A DNA stretch of 38,871 nucleotides from Candidatus Blautia stercoravium (GCA_019114495.1 DXFK01000061.1:1-38871), one strand, 5' to 3'. Positions 16,701 to 25,440 are shown, counted from the stretch's first letter. The notes: generated by a model from the letters alone, not told the origin. Numbers and translations: made by a program.

Positions 16701-17339
16701 TCAATGAATCCGCAGGAGATTCCAGTGAAAATGTGTAGCCAGCGCCCGGACAACCACGGTGACGCAAAGTCCCAGAAGCATACCGGAGGCCTCGCCCACA
16801 GAATTTCGGCACACCACATAGACAATTCCCCCTGCAATGGAGGCGCTGGCATAGATTTCCCGTACCAGAATATAAGGGGTCTCCCCTGCCATAATGTCAC
16901 GGACCACACCGCCGCCTACACCGGTGAGTACACCGATAAAAATAAAGAAGAAAGGGTTGTCCTCTGTCACCAGCCGGGAAGCTGTCTGAATACCCAGCAC
17001 CGTAAAGATACCAAGCCCCACGGTATCACACCAGAGCATGATTTTGTCGTATATTTTATTTTTTATTTTAGAATGCAGAATTTCCGGAGTGGTGTATACA
17101 ATGGCAAAAAGCAGGGTGGAGGTCAGGGCCGCAAACAGGATATAGACCGGTTTGGCAAAGGCCGTGGGAGGCGTTACCCCTAAAATCACATCACGCATAA
17201 TACCGCCCCCAACCGCAGTGGTGGCGCCCAGAATATTGACTCCGAAAATATCCATTTTTTTCTCAATGGCAATCATAGCGCCGGATGAGGCAAAGGCGAT
17301 GGTTCCTATGATTTCCAGGATAAAAATAAAAGTATCCAT
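16701..17339 (-). CDS. TRIC/UPF0126 family membrane protein
   Basis: A 212-residue protein with about seven membrane helices made of two repeats of the UPF0126 unit. The repeat signatures are AVGGGIMRDVILG (about 41-53) and GVGGGVVRDIMAGETP (about 127-142). The family is annotated as trimeric intracellular cation channel or glycine-transporter-like protein. Helices begin at FIFILEIIGTIAFASSGAM. GGAGAGATACTT precedes the ATG. It is divergent from the NSS transporter gene. The substrate in this organism is unknown. Confidence 0.92.
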   Translation of the reverse strand: MDTFIFILEIIGTIAFASSGAMIAIEKKMDIFGVNILGATTAVGGGIMRDVILGVTPPTAFAKPVYILFAALTSTLLFAIVYTTPEILHSKIKNKIYDKIMLWCDTVGLGIFTVLGIQTASRLVTEDNPFFFIFIGVLTGVGGGVVRDIMAGETPYILVREIYASASIAGGIVYVVCRNSVGEASGMLLGLCVTVVVRALATHFHWNLLRIH

Positions 17340-17422
17340 AAGTATCTCTCCTGTGTAAATATATCAAACATAAATATACCACAAATCTGCAAAAAAAACG
17401 TCAGAAAGTGCAATGGTTTTGG

Positions 17423-17451
17423 TTGACTTTCCCAAGGTTCTTTGTTACATT
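17423..17451 (+). promoter_or_regulatory. Probable promoter of the NSS transporter gene
   Basis: -35 TTGACT (17423-17428), 17-bp spacer, -10 TACATT (17446-17451), 46 bp before the ATG. Confidence 0.55.
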
Positions 17452-17497
17452 GAAGAGGCATAGTTTTAAAATTTAACGCAGCAGGAGGTAAAAATAG

Positions 17498-18817
17498 ATG
17501 AATACGCATAAAAATGGGAGTTTTACCAACTCTCTTGGGTTTGTGCTTGCCTGTGTAGGTTCAGCGGTAGGACTGGGAAATATCTGGATGTTTCCTTATC
17601 GTCTGGGCGAATACGGCGGAGCGGCCTTTTTGATACCATATATTTTGTTTACTTGTCTTTTCGGCTTTGTGGGACTTTCTGCAGAATTTGCCATTGGAAG
17701 AAGGGCAGGAACGGGAACTCTGGGGGCCTACGAGCATTGCTGGTCTGCCATTCATAAGAAAAAAATAGGAAAAATCATAGGATGGATACCCCTTCTTGGA
17801 TCTCTGGGTATTGCTATCGGTTATTCTGTTATTATTGGATGGGTTCTGAGATTTTTAGCCGGTTCTGTGACGAATACGGTTATGGAAAGAGATTCTGCAG
17901 AATATTTTGGGGAAGTGACGGCAATGATGGGCAACGTTCCCTGGCACATTTTGGTTATTGCCCTTACGGTTCTGCTTCTTGTGTTTGGAGCAGCGCCCCT
18001 GATTGAAAAAGCAAATAAGATTCTCATGCCGTTGTTCTTCCTGCTTTTTGCAGTCCTGGCAGTTCGTGTATTTTTCCTGCCGGGAGCAAAGGAAGGATAC
18101 GAATTTCTCTTTGTTCCCAAATGGGAAGCGCTGACTAATGTGGATACCTGGGTTATGGCTATGGGACAGGCGTTCTTTTCTTTATCCATTACCGGTTCGG
18201 GAATGATTGTGTACGGTTCTTATCTGAGTAAGAAAGAGGATATTCCAAAGGCCTCTCTTCAGACGGTATTTTTTGATACCATTGCAGCCATGCTGTCTGC
18301 GCTGGCTATTATGCCCGCAGTGTTTGCATTTGGAATCGAGCCGTCTTCAGGACCTTCCCTGATGTTTATAACCATTCCCAACATTTTCAAACAGATGCCT
18401 ATGGGAAGGCTGTTTTCCGTGATGTTTTTCCTTTCCGTATGTTTTGCGGGAATTACCTCCCTTATTAATATGTTTGAGGCAGTAATTGAAAGCTGGCAGC
18501 AGAAGTTTAAAATAAAGAGAAGCTATGCGGTACTGCTGTGCGGCGGGCTGACTCTGCTGGTAGGTCTGTTCCTGGAAGAAGAGGCAAGAGTGGGACACTG
18601 GATGGACTTTATCACCATTATTGTAGTTCCTTTGGGCGCAGTGCTGGGAGCAGTTTCTATTTATTACATTCTGGGATTTGACAGAATCAAGGAGGAACTG
18701 GAAACAGGAAGAGAAAAGAAACTCTCTGCATTGTTTAAACCTGTGGCAAAATACATCTATGTGCCGCTGGCCGTAATTGTATTTATTCTGGGACTGGTTT
18801 ATAAGGGAATCGGCTGA
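17498..18817 (+). CDS. Sodium-dependent transporter of the NSS/SNF family
   Basis: A LeuT-fold Na+-coupled amino-acid transporter of 439 residues and about 11 membrane helices, like other short bacterial NSS proteins. The unwound helix-1 motif GSAVGLGNIWMFPYRLGEYG (about 16-35) carries the Na+ and substrate contacts. SLSITGSGMIVYGSYL is the helix-6 region, and SVCFAGITSLINMFEAVIES is helix 8 with the Na2-site residues. AGGAGG precedes the ATG. The substrate is most likely an amino acid; its identity cannot be read. A remnant AGCS gene follows after 13 bp. Confidence 0.94.
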   Translation: MNTHKNGSFTNSLGFVLACVGSAVGLGNIWMFPYRLGEYGGAAFLIPYILFTCLFGFVGLSAEFAIGRRAGTGTLGAYEHCWSAIHKKKIGKIIGWIPLLGSLGIAIGYSVIIGWVLRFLAGSVTNTVMERDSAEYFGEVTAMMGNVPWHILVIALTVLLLVFGAAPLIEKANKILMPLFFLLFAVLAVRVFFLPGAKEGYEFLFVPKWEALTNVDTWVMAMGQAFFSLSITGSGMIVYGSYLSKKEDIPKASLQTVFFDTIAAMLSALAIMPAVFAFGIEPSSGPSLMFITIPNIFKQMPMGRLFSVMFFLSVCFAGITSLINMFEAVIESWQQKFKIKRSYAVLLCGGLTLLVGLFLEEEARVGHWMDFITIIVVPLGAVLGAVSIYYILGFDRIKEELETGREKKLSALFKPVAKYIYVPLAVIVFILGLVYKGIG

Positions 18818-18830
18818 GTAGAGGTGAAAA

Positions 18831-19106
18831 ATGAATAGTTTGCTGCCTGTTCTAGAAAAGGTACAGGCTGTGGTATGGGGACCGCCTACGCTGCTTTTGC
18901 TTCTGGCAACGGGGGTGTATTTTACCATAAGGCTGCAAGGTCTTCAGATTACAAAACTGGGTCTGGCCATTCGGTATATTTTCATTGTTATCTGTACCAT
19001 GACGGGAATTGTGGCTTTCCCGAATCTGATAGGACTTTTGGGACTGAGTTCTGTAGTCATAAAGGAAACCAGGGATTATTTTGCAGAATTGAAACCGCAG
19101 AGATGA
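18831..19106 (+). pseudogene. Internally deleted AGCS-type alanine/glycine:cation symporter remnant
   Basis: A 91-residue open frame made of two recognisable ends of an AGCS symporter (usually about 450-480 residues). Residues 1 to about 45 (VVWGPPTLLLLLATGVYFTI, then RLQGLQ) match the N-terminus and first helix. Residues about 48-88 (FIVICTMTGIVAFPNLIG, LLGLSSVVIKETRDYFAELK) match the last helix and cytoplasmic tail. The middle, roughly 370 residues with all transport helices, is gone, but the join is in frame. It has a GAGGTG ribosome site and may still be translated as a two-helix peptide. Transport function should be lost. Confidence 0.8.
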
Positions 19107-19134
19107 GGAGCGGATTATCAGGAATAAGAAAAAG

Positions 19135-19197
19135 GCTGTCGCCTTAAGTGCAGATTGGGAGTCTTCCTAATTGCAGCTTAAAGCGACAGCTTTTTTT
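19135..19197 (+). terminator. Rho-independent terminator after NSS/AGCS remnant
   Basis: A long stem starting GCTGTCGCCTTAAG (19135) and returning as CTTAAAGCGACAGC (ending 19190), followed by TTTTTTT. Confidence 0.88.
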
Positions 19198-19228
19198 CAC
19201 AAGAATAATACAGAAACAAAGAACGGTT

Positions 19229-20299
19229 CTACCGAGTTATTTTGCCTTTAGAGCGGAAAAAGGGGAGTTGTCCGCCCGGCAGTGCAGGAGGTCCGGGCAG
19301 CTTTGGCAGCTTCGGCAGACGCACCGGAAGGGAAGAGATGCGATTTACAAACCGATTGGGACTGTCACAGGCCAGCAGGAAGGTAATTCCCACACAGGAA
19401 CTCAGAAGCAGAACGGTTTCGGTATAGGTGTCTACATTTTCCAGCAGAGGAGTTGCCTTTAAAATACTGTAAAGCAGTCCGTGAAACAGGTAAATAGGCA
19501 TGGTACGCATACCCAGTATGGAGAAAAAATGCCGCTTTCTGGGAATAACAGCGCACAGGGCAAAAAATATCAGGAAGGAAATTACATAGCAGCCTGCCCG
19601 CACCAATAGCCCTTCCATTCCCGGCATATCCATATCCTCATAGGAATAACGTCCATAAAAAATAAAGGTGGTCAGCTTTGTGCCTGCCAGATATGCAGCG
19701 CCAAGGAAAAAGCATATAAAGGCTGTCAGACTGCAGGTAAAAGCTTTCCAGTGACGGCGCAGGATTTCAAACCAATCTTCCTGGAAATAGTAACCTGCCA
19801 GGAAAAACGGGTAAAAGAACAGAGTTCTCGGAATACTGAAAAAGTTGCCAAGCTGGGTGTAGCCAATGAGCAGCCCTGCCGTAAAGGCAATAGCCATGTT
19901 TCCAGGAATTTTCTGAAAGTAAGGCGTAATGGCTCTCCAGAAAAACAGCGCCATCAGATACCACAGAGAAAATTTGGGACGGTTCAGGTACAGCCCGGTT
20001 TCCTTATGTATCACGAAAACGTACAGGAAATAATACAGAAGTTCGTACACAAAATAGGGAATGACCAGCTTTTGAATTAGTTTTTCAAGGCTCATGGCTC
20101 TTTTGGAGAAGAATCCTGAAATAAAAATAAAGGCAGGCATGTGGAAAGAAAAAATAATCCACTTTAAGGATTCTAAAACAGCATTGTTTGTGTGACAGGG
20201 CTCAATGAAATGTCCCATGACTACAAGCAGAATCAGCAGCGCTTTGTAGTTGTCTAAAAAATAATTTCTTGATTTCGTTGACATAATCTTCACTTTCAT
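19229..20299 (-). CDS. Acyltransferase-3 family membrane protein (fucose 4-O-acetylase-like)
   Basis: A 356-residue protein with about 10 membrane helices. The N-terminal motif NYKALLILLVVMGHFIEP carries the conserved His of acyltransferase-3 proteins, and FSFHMPAFIFISGFFSKR matches the conserved helix 2-3 region. These enzymes O-acetylate cell-surface sugars or cell-wall polymers. A late MRTMPIYLFHGLLYS matches the family's last conserved helix. The C-terminal tail is Pro/Leu/Arg-rich (RLPKLPKLPGPPALPGG), unusual and cytosolic or disordered. An in-frame ATG at 20284 is an alternative start; ribosome sites are weak for both. Confidence 0.88.
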   Translation of the reverse strand: MKVKIMSTKSRNYFLDNYKALLILLVVMGHFIEPCHTNNAVLESLKWIIFSFHMPAFIFISGFFSKRAMSLEKLIQKLVIPYFVYELLYYFLYVFVIHKETGLYLNRPKFSLWYLMALFFWRAITPYFQKIPGNMAIAFTAGLLIGYTQLGNFFSIPRTLFFYPFFLAGYYFQEDWFEILRRHWKAFTCSLTAFICFFLGAAYLAGTKLTTFIFYGRYSYEDMDMPGMEGLLVRAGCYVISFLIFFALCAVIPRKRHFFSILGMRTMPIYLFHGLLYSILKATPLLENVDTYTETVLLLSSCVGITFLLACDSPNRFVNRISSLPVRLPKLPKLPGPPALPGGQLPFFRSKGKITR

Positions 20300-20456
20300 A
20301 TTATTATGGGTATTGTAGTTAAGTAGTTAATAAATGAGCAATAAATTGTTCATAATTTAAACATGAGAGTATGATACAACTGTTTTTTGAGAATTGCAAA
20401 TAAAAAATAATAAAGATGTATAAATTGGCAGGAAGAATCACAGAAAGGGTAGAACT

Positions 20457-21926
20457 ATGAGCGAACGTCGTACAAGAAGAGAGCAGCGGGAGGAAGAGGA
20501 AAGAAGGCTGGAACTGGAGAGGCGCAGACGGATTGCGATAGCCAGAAAGAGACGCCAGCAGCAAATCAGACGCCAGAAAATGATGATTGCAGGAACGGGT
20601 CTGGCTATTTTGCTGATAGGGGCAGCCGTCTTTGCCATACACGGAAAAATAGAAGCAAAAAAAGCCAAAGAAGCTCAGGAGAAGCAGAAAGAAGCAGAGG
20701 CGAAAGCAAAGGCAGAAGAAGAGAATAATACCCTGCATATGGTAGCAGCAGGGGATAATCTGATTCATGACGCATTGATTAACGCAGGAAAGGACAATGA
20801 CTGGAACTTTGATTTCCTGTATGAAAATATAAAAAAGGTTATTAAGGATGCGGATTTAGCCTCTGTGAATCAGGAAACGCCTTTGGAAAAAGACCATGAT
20901 AAAGCTGCAGGGTATCCTGATTTTGCCACTCCTGAGGAAGTGGGAGACGCTCTGGCAAATGCAGGCTTTGATATTGTTACTCAGGCCACAGAACATGCTT
21001 TTGATCAGCAGGAGAATGGAATTGCAACATCCGTATCTTTTTGGAACAAAAATTATCCGAAGATTTCCCTTCTGGGTATTCACAGCAAGGAAGAAGAGCG
21101 GTATCAGATTATTGAGAAGAAAAACTTTAAGGTAGCGGTGATGGATTACAGCTGTATGCTCAGCGAAAACCACAGTATACCGGAAGACGAGTCCTATATG
21201 GTGGATACATATTCCGAAAAGAATATCGAATCGGATTTGAAGAAGGCCAAAGAAGAGGCAGATGTTACTATTGTTTATCTTCATGGCGGAAAATCCGATT
21301 CCACGGATCCGGACGAAAAAATGCAGGACAGAATCGATTTTCTGGCAGAACAGGGAGCGGACGTGGTAATCTGTTCTCACCCTCATATTTTGAAAGGATA
21401 TGAACTGAAAAAAAGACCGGACGGAAAGAACATGCTGGTTTACTATTCTCTTGGAAACTTTGTCAGCAATCAGTCTTCTTTAGAAAACCTGCTGGGAGGT
21501 CTGGCAGACTTTACTTTAAAGAAAGATGCAAAAACAGGAGAGGTGACGATTGAGGATTACAGCCTGATTCCTGTAGTCATGCATTATAATTCCGATTATA
21601 CGGAGGCAGGTGTGTATGAACTGTCTGATTATACGGAAGCGTTGGCAAAAAGCCACGGTATCCATGAGGAAAATTCCGAAGAAACCTTCAGTCTGTCGGC
21701 TTTGAAGTCTGCAGCGCAGGAAATCGGAGAAATTACCACAGGAAGCAGCCTGTCCGAGGATGGGGATTCTGACAGCGGAAACTCTGAGGACAGCAGCAGC
21801 GACAGCAAAAGCAGCAGTGACAGTAAAAACAGCAGCGACAGCAAAAGCAGCAGCGACAGTGACACCAACAGTGACAATAACAGTAATGCTGGAAACAATG
21901 CAGAGGATGAAGAGTCAAACAATTAG
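20457..21926 (+). CDS. CapA/PGA-cap family calcineurin-like metallophosphatase, membrane anchored
   Basis: A 489-residue protein. Residues 1-42 are a very basic, Arg/Glu-rich cytosolic segment, 43-62 one membrane helix, and 63-90 a Lys/Glu/Ala coiled coil. From about 93 comes an extracellular CapA fold: VAAGDNLIHD (99-101 GDN), VNQETPL (138-143), TEHAFDQQ, YLHGGKS, SHPHILKGYE and YYSLGNFVSN. The usual HWG is HGG here. The last 55 residues are a Ser/Asp/Asn repeat tail. The family includes proteins for poly-gamma-glutamate capsule, but no capB/capC is present, so substrate and role are open; a cell-surface phosphatase or hydrolase is likely. Confidence 0.88.
   Translation: MSERRTRREQREEEERRLELERRRRIAIARKRRQQQIRRQKMMIAGTGLAILLIGAAVFAIHGKIEAKKAKEAQEKQKEAEAKAKAEEENNTLHMVAAGDNLIHDALINAGKDNDWNFDFLYENIKKVIKDADLASVNQETPLEKDHDKAAGYPDFATPEEVGDALANAGFDIVTQATEHAFDQQENGIATSVSFWNKNYPKISLLGIHSKEEERYQIIEKKNFKVAVMDYSCMLSENHSIPEDESYMVDTYSEKNIESDLKKAKEEADVTIVYLHGGKSDSTDPDEKMQDRIDFLAEQGADVVICSHPHILKGYELKKRPDGKNMLVYYSLGNFVSNQSSLENLLGGLADFTLKKDAKTGEVTIEDYSLIPVVMHYNSDYTEAGVYELSDYTEALAKSHGIHEENSEETFSLSALKSAAQEIGEITTGSSLSEDGDSDSGNSEDSSSDSKSSSDSKNSSDSKSSSDSDTNSDNNSNAGNNAEDEESNN
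21760..21900 (+). repeat. Ser-Asp repeat tract at the 3' end of the CapA-like gene
   Basis: Short imperfect repeats built on GACAGCAAAAGCAGCAG and variants encode SDSKSSSDSKNSSDSKSSSD. Such tracts often space a surface domain through the cell wall and can vary in length by slippage. Confidence 0.85.
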
Positions 21927-21976
21927 CTGATAACGCAGGGGAACGGAAGCAAAAACTATAAAATGGGAGAAATACA

Positions 21977-22246
21977 ATGAAAAAAGAAGCAGAACGGTTG
22001 GAAATAGATATTAAAAAAATTTTTCTGACACCCCCAAATACTATGAAAGAAAAGGTCACACTCATTCTGATGATGGTGGTAATATTTACCATGTTTTTTG
22101 GACCGGTGGTTTTTACAGAGATATCGCCGCTGAAAGGGATTGTGTTATCCGCCCTTCCCGCACTGTCCATATCCTGGGGATGGACAGTTTTACTCAGAAG
22201 CCTGTTTAGAAAACGGGAGTTTGCGAAAGATGCGAAAACGAAATGA
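21977..22246 (+). CDS. Small two-helix membrane protein, unknown function
   Basis: An 89-residue protein. A charged N-terminus (MKKEAERLEIDIKKIFLTPP) is followed by two predicted membrane helices (about 25-47 and 54-73) and a basic tail RKREFAKDAKTK. GGGAGAAATACA precedes the ATG. Its stop overlaps the rpoN start in ATGA, so the two are probably translated together. I do not recognise a family. Confidence 0.75.
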   Translation: MKKEAERLEIDIKKIFLTPPNTMKEKVTLILMMVVIFTMFFGPVVFTEISPLKGIVLSALPALSISWGWTVLLRSLFRKREFAKDAKTK

Positions 22247-23565
22247 TAGAATTAAAGCAGGAGTTAAAAACACAGAATAAAATATCTCAGGAAGCGGTAC
22301 AGGCGGTTTCTGTTTTACAGATGACCGTGCTGGAACTGAAAGAATACATACAGGAGAAAATGCTGGAAAATCCTGTGATAGAACTGGAGGAAGCAAGGGA
22401 ACGGCCGGAAGAAAGCGATTTTTGCAGGAAAATGAAATGGCTGGAAACAGGAGACTATCAGAATAAAATTTATTATCAGCAGGAGGCAGAAGACAGCAGA
22501 GAACTTTCCATGGCAAAGGAACCGACCCTGGCGGAATATTTGATGGAACAGCTGCTTTATATGGAAGTAGAAAAGGAAGTTCTTCCTGTTTTGAAATACA
22601 TGATTCAGAGTTTAGATGAACGTGGATATTTTATGGAAAAAGAGGAAGAAACTGTTCAGATTCTGCAGATTTCACCGGAAAAAGTCCGGCGGGCCAGGAA
22701 TATCCTGTGTACCATGGAACCTTTGGGAGTAGGTGCTGCAAATTTGCAGGAATGTCTCCTCCTGCAGTTAAAAAAACAGCCGGACAGTGCTCTGGCATGC
22801 CAAATTGTGGAAAAATATCTGGAGGAGTTTGGAAAGAACCAGTTAGAGAAAATTGCAAAAGGGCTGAAAAGGGATTTGAAGGATATTACAGCGGCCTGTG
22901 GACAAATCAAACATCTGAATCCAAGACCTGCCCGGTATTTTCCTGCCAGGCCTTATAAAAGTTATATTACTCCGGATATTATTGTGGCGAAATTAAAGGA
23001 CTATTTTGAGATTTTAGTGAATGATTCGGACAGTCCTGAAATCAGAATCAGTCCTTTTTATCAGGAGATACTGAATCAGAACCCTGACAGGGAAACCGGG
23101 GAGTATATCAGAGAAAAAGTCCGGCAGGCTCAGTGGCTGAAAAACTGTGTGACCCAGAGAAACCACACGCTTTTACAGCTTGCAGAACAGATTCTGCACA
23201 GCCAAATGGAATTTTTCAAGAAAGGCAGGAAATATCTGCGCCCTGTGACACAGAAAGCGGCGGCAGCGGAAATGGGCGTACACCCTTCTACAGTCAGCCG
23301 GGCCGTAAATGGCAAATATCTGCAGTGTACATGGGGGATTTTTCCGCTTTCTTTTTTCTTTACTTCGGGAACGGGGCAAAGCAAAGAGTACATCAAGGAA
23401 TGTCTGAAAAGTATGATTGCTGCAGAGGATAAGACAGCGCCTTACAGCGACAGAATTTTAACTGAAAAACTACAGGAAATGGACATTGCCATTTCCCGCA
23501 GAACCGTAGCAAAATACAGAGAATCCATGGGTATCAGCGACGCAGCCGGGAGGAAATCGTATTAA
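22243..23565 (+). CDS. rpoN: RNA polymerase sigma-54 factor
   Basis: Sigma-54 directs polymerase to -24/-12 promoters and needs an AAA+ activator. It has 440 residues, slightly short. Region I (ISQEAVQAVSVLQMTVLELK) interacts with activators, the core-binding part includes EPLGVGAANLQECLLLQL, the HTH reads VTQKAAAAEMGVHPSTVSRA, and the RpoN box ISRRTVAKYRE lies near the C-terminus and reads the -24 element. It overlaps the upstream small gene by 4 bp. Its stop overlaps the stop of the convergent activator gene by 4 bp (23562-23565). A perfect sigma-54 promoter lies 1.8 kb away. Confidence 0.97.
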   Translation: MIELKQELKTQNKISQEAVQAVSVLQMTVLELKEYIQEKMLENPVIELEEARERPEESDFCRKMKWLETGDYQNKIYYQQEAEDSRELSMAKEPTLAEYLMEQLLYMEVEKEVLPVLKYMIQSLDERGYFMEKEEETVQILQISPEKVRRARNILCTMEPLGVGAANLQECLLLQLKKQPDSALACQIVEKYLEEFGKNQLEKIAKGLKRDLKDITAACGQIKHLNPRPARYFPARPYKSYITPDIIVAKLKDYFEILVNDSDSPEIRISPFYQEILNQNPDRETGEYIREKVRQAQWLKNCVTQRNHTLLQLAEQILHSQMEFFKKGRKYLRPVTQKAAAAEMGVHPSTVSRAVNGKYLQCTWGIFPLSFFFTSGTGQSKEYIKECLKSMIAAEDKTAPYSDRILTEKLQEMDIAISRRTVAKYRESMGISDAAGRKSY

Positions 23566-25235
23566 ATACGGAGTCCGTATTTGTGAATCCGGTACTGGAG
23601 ACTCTGTCTGCGAAGCCCCAGGGCGTCTGCTGTTTTGGTGATGTTATAGCCAAAGTGTTCCAACGCGCTGCAAAGCACCTGGTGTTCATAGTCGTCTATG
23701 AGATTTTGCAGAGAAGTGTTCTGAAAGTCTATAGAAGAACTAGAGGTATCGGAAGCCTTTAATGGGGGTTCCGGTACTTTTTTTGTCTTTAGAAGATAGG
23801 AAGGCAGGTGTTCCGGATGGATAACGCTGCCGTCCGCAATATTTCGGATATAATCCAGCACATGAAAAAGTTCCCGTACATTTCCCGGCCAGTCATATTC
23901 CTGAAAAATAGAGAGCACTTCGGGGCTCAGTTCTGCAGAGCCGTGTACATACTGAAAAGCCGTGGACTGCAGATGAAATTGAATGAGTTCTTCCAGGTCT
24001 TCTTTGTGCGCCCTCAGAGGAGGCAGTTCAATCATAACGGTGGAAAGGCGGTAGAATAAGTCCTTACGCAGCTCGTTGTCTTTGATACACTGAAAGGGGT
24101 CTTTGTTGCAGGAGGAGATAATCCGTACGTCCATGGAAATATCCTTTTGTCCCCCTACCCGGCGAAAAGAATTTTCCTGCAGAGCCCTCAGAATCTTGGA
24201 CTGCATGGCAAGGCTCATGGAATTCATTTCGTCCAGAAACAGGGTTCCGCCGTCGGCTTCTTCAAAGTATCCGGTTCTGTTCTCACTGCCTGTAAAGCTG
24301 CCCTTCTGAGTTCCGAATAAGAGACTTTCAATCAGAGGTTCAGGAATGGCAGCGCAGTTAAGGGCTACGAATTTTTTGCTTTTCCGGGGACTGCACCGGT
24401 GGATACTCTGGGCAAAAATTTCTTTTCCGGTTCCGGTTTCTCCCACAAGAAGGACACAATTATCCTGAGGCGCGATTTTTCTGGCTATCTGCACAGCCCT
24501 CTGGAGGTTTTCTCCGTGACCGATAATATGCTCGAAGGTATATCCCGAAAAACGCGTGGGCGGTGTCTGGGGATGAAAATCCTGCAGGGCCTTTTCGGCC
24601 TGCTCCATTTTGCTGCGGCTGCGGTTGATAAGTTCTTCTGTCTGTTCAAAAGCAACGGCTCCAATGAGTTTCTGGTTTTTCTGAACCGGATAAGAGGTAT
24701 TTACGGAGGCAATGGACGTTCCGGCGGTGGTACAGAAATGGTCTACCCGGTTGATGACAGGCGCTTTTGTCCGCAGAGCGGTCATAGTAGTGCTGATTTC
24801 TTCGTCAAGGGCAAATAGATCCAGAAGGTGGTGTCCCTGGATATTAAAGCCCGAAGGAATATGGCAGAGATTGCGGCTGGCGCGGTTAAAAAACAGGGCA
24901 TAACCGTTTTCATCATAAATCTGGACTCCATCTGTCATCAGATTTAAAGCCTGCATCAGCAAGTCCTCCAGATGATTCTGGCGCACCAGAAAGTAGTAGA
25001 AACCATGGTCGGGCGCAGCCATTTTTCGGTAAGAAAAAGAATCCCCGTCCCAGGTGAATTCCCCACAGCCGTCAACCTCCGTAATTGGGAAAACAGAGGT
25101 GATATGACGGTTATAGGAAATCCAGTTTTTAAATAAAGGCGTATAAGTATTCTCAATATGTGGGTTTCCGTATTGTACGTGAAGAAACTGGTACTGACTG
25201 TTTACGGTAAAACAGATGTCATAAAAAGATTTCAT
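23562..25235 (-). CDS. Sigma-54-dependent transcriptional activator with PAS domain (RocR-like layout)
   Basis: An enhancer-binding protein of 557 residues. An N-terminal sensory part of about 90 residues of no recognised family is followed by a PAS domain (about 95-195; MTDGVQIYDENGYALFFNRA). The AAA+ domain has Walker A GETGTGKE (265-272), loop-1 motif KGSFTGS (312-317, usual GAFTGA), Walker B GGTLFLDEMNS and arginine-finger region RKDLFYRLS. The C-terminal Fis-type HTH is NITKTADALGLRRQSLQYRI. ATG 25235 has AGGAGG ten bases upstream; an in-frame extension to 25295 lacks this and would overlap the promoter. It probably senses the substrate of, and switches on, the divergent BCCT-lyase operon. 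Confidence 0.93.
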   Translation of the reverse strand: MKSFYDICFTVNSQYQFLHVQYGNPHIENTYTPLFKNWISYNRHITSVFPITEVDGCGEFTWDGDSFSYRKMAAPDHGFYYFLVRQNHLEDLLMQALNLMTDGVQIYDENGYALFFNRASRNLCHIPSGFNIQGHHLLDLFALDEEISTTMTALRTKAPVINRVDHFCTTAGTSIASVNTSYPVQKNQKLIGAVAFEQTEELINRSRSKMEQAEKALQDFHPQTPPTRFSGYTFEHIIGHGENLQRAVQIARKIAPQDNCVLLVGETGTGKEIFAQSIHRCSPRKSKKFVALNCAAIPEPLIESLLFGTQKGSFTGSENRTGYFEEADGGTLFLDEMNSMSLAMQSKILRALQENSFRRVGGQKDISMDVRIISSCNKDPFQCIKDNELRKDLFYRLSTVMIELPPLRAHKEDLEELIQFHLQSTAFQYVHGSAELSPEVLSIFQEYDWPGNVRELFHVLDYIRNIADGSVIHPEHLPSYLLKTKKVPEPPLKASDTSSSSIDFQNTSLQNLIDDYEHQVLCSALEHFGYNITKTADALGLRRQSLQYRIHKYGLRI

Positions 25236-25266
25236 AAGGTTATTTCCTCCTGCGCGTATATACTTT

Positions 25267-25295
25267 AGTATAGCATTTGGGCCGAAAATGTGCAA
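25267..25295 (-). promoter_or_regulatory. Sigma-70 promoter of the activator gene
   Basis: On the minus strand: -35 TTGCAC (25290-25295), 17-bp spacer, -10 TATACT (25267-25272). The -35 overlaps the palindrome at 25291-25307, suggesting self-repression by the activator. Confidence 0.65.
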
Positions 25296-25330
25296 AATTA
25301 TTTTGCATTATGCCATATGGTTTTGCACAT
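25288..25330. promoter_or_regulatory. Predicted upstream activator site for the sigma-54 regulator
   Basis: It contains a perfect 17-bp palindrome TGCAAAATTATTTTGCA (25291-25307) and a wider inverted repeat ATGTGCAAAA (25288-25297) / TTTTGCACAT (25321-25330) enclosing CCATATGG. It lies about 85-130 bp before the predicted sigma-54 start (about 25416), the usual enhancer distance. Confidence 0.65.
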
Positions 25331-25389
25331 AAGGGGAAACAGCAGACCAATTTCTGTCGTAAAAACAGATAAAAACAGGGTTTTTGAGT

Positions 25390-25405
25390 TGGCACAAAAA
25401 TTGCA
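25390..25405 (+). promoter_or_regulatory. Sigma-54 (-24/-12) promoter of the BCCT-lyase operon
   Basis: TGGCAC, five A residues, then TTGCA: an exact match to the TGGCAC-N5-TTGC consensus. The predicted start is about 25416, some 50 bases before the transporter ATG. Confidence 0.92.
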
Positions 25406-25440
25406 TATTAATAAAGTATAAGAGAAAAGAAAGGAGAGTG

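Noticed and set aside
18347..18928. Minus-strand 193-codon frame across the NSS gene end
   Set aside because: Composition (His, Ser, Gln-rich) is typical of antisense of membrane helices; no ribosome site.
21760..21900. CRISPR-like array
   Set aside because: Repeats are short, imperfect and continuous in the reading frame without spacers; they are a coding Ser-Asp tract.
21733..22170. Cys-rich minus-strand frame opposite the Ser-Asp repeats, resembling a metallothionein-like protein
   Set aside because: The cysteines come only from reading the AGC repeat backwards in another frame.
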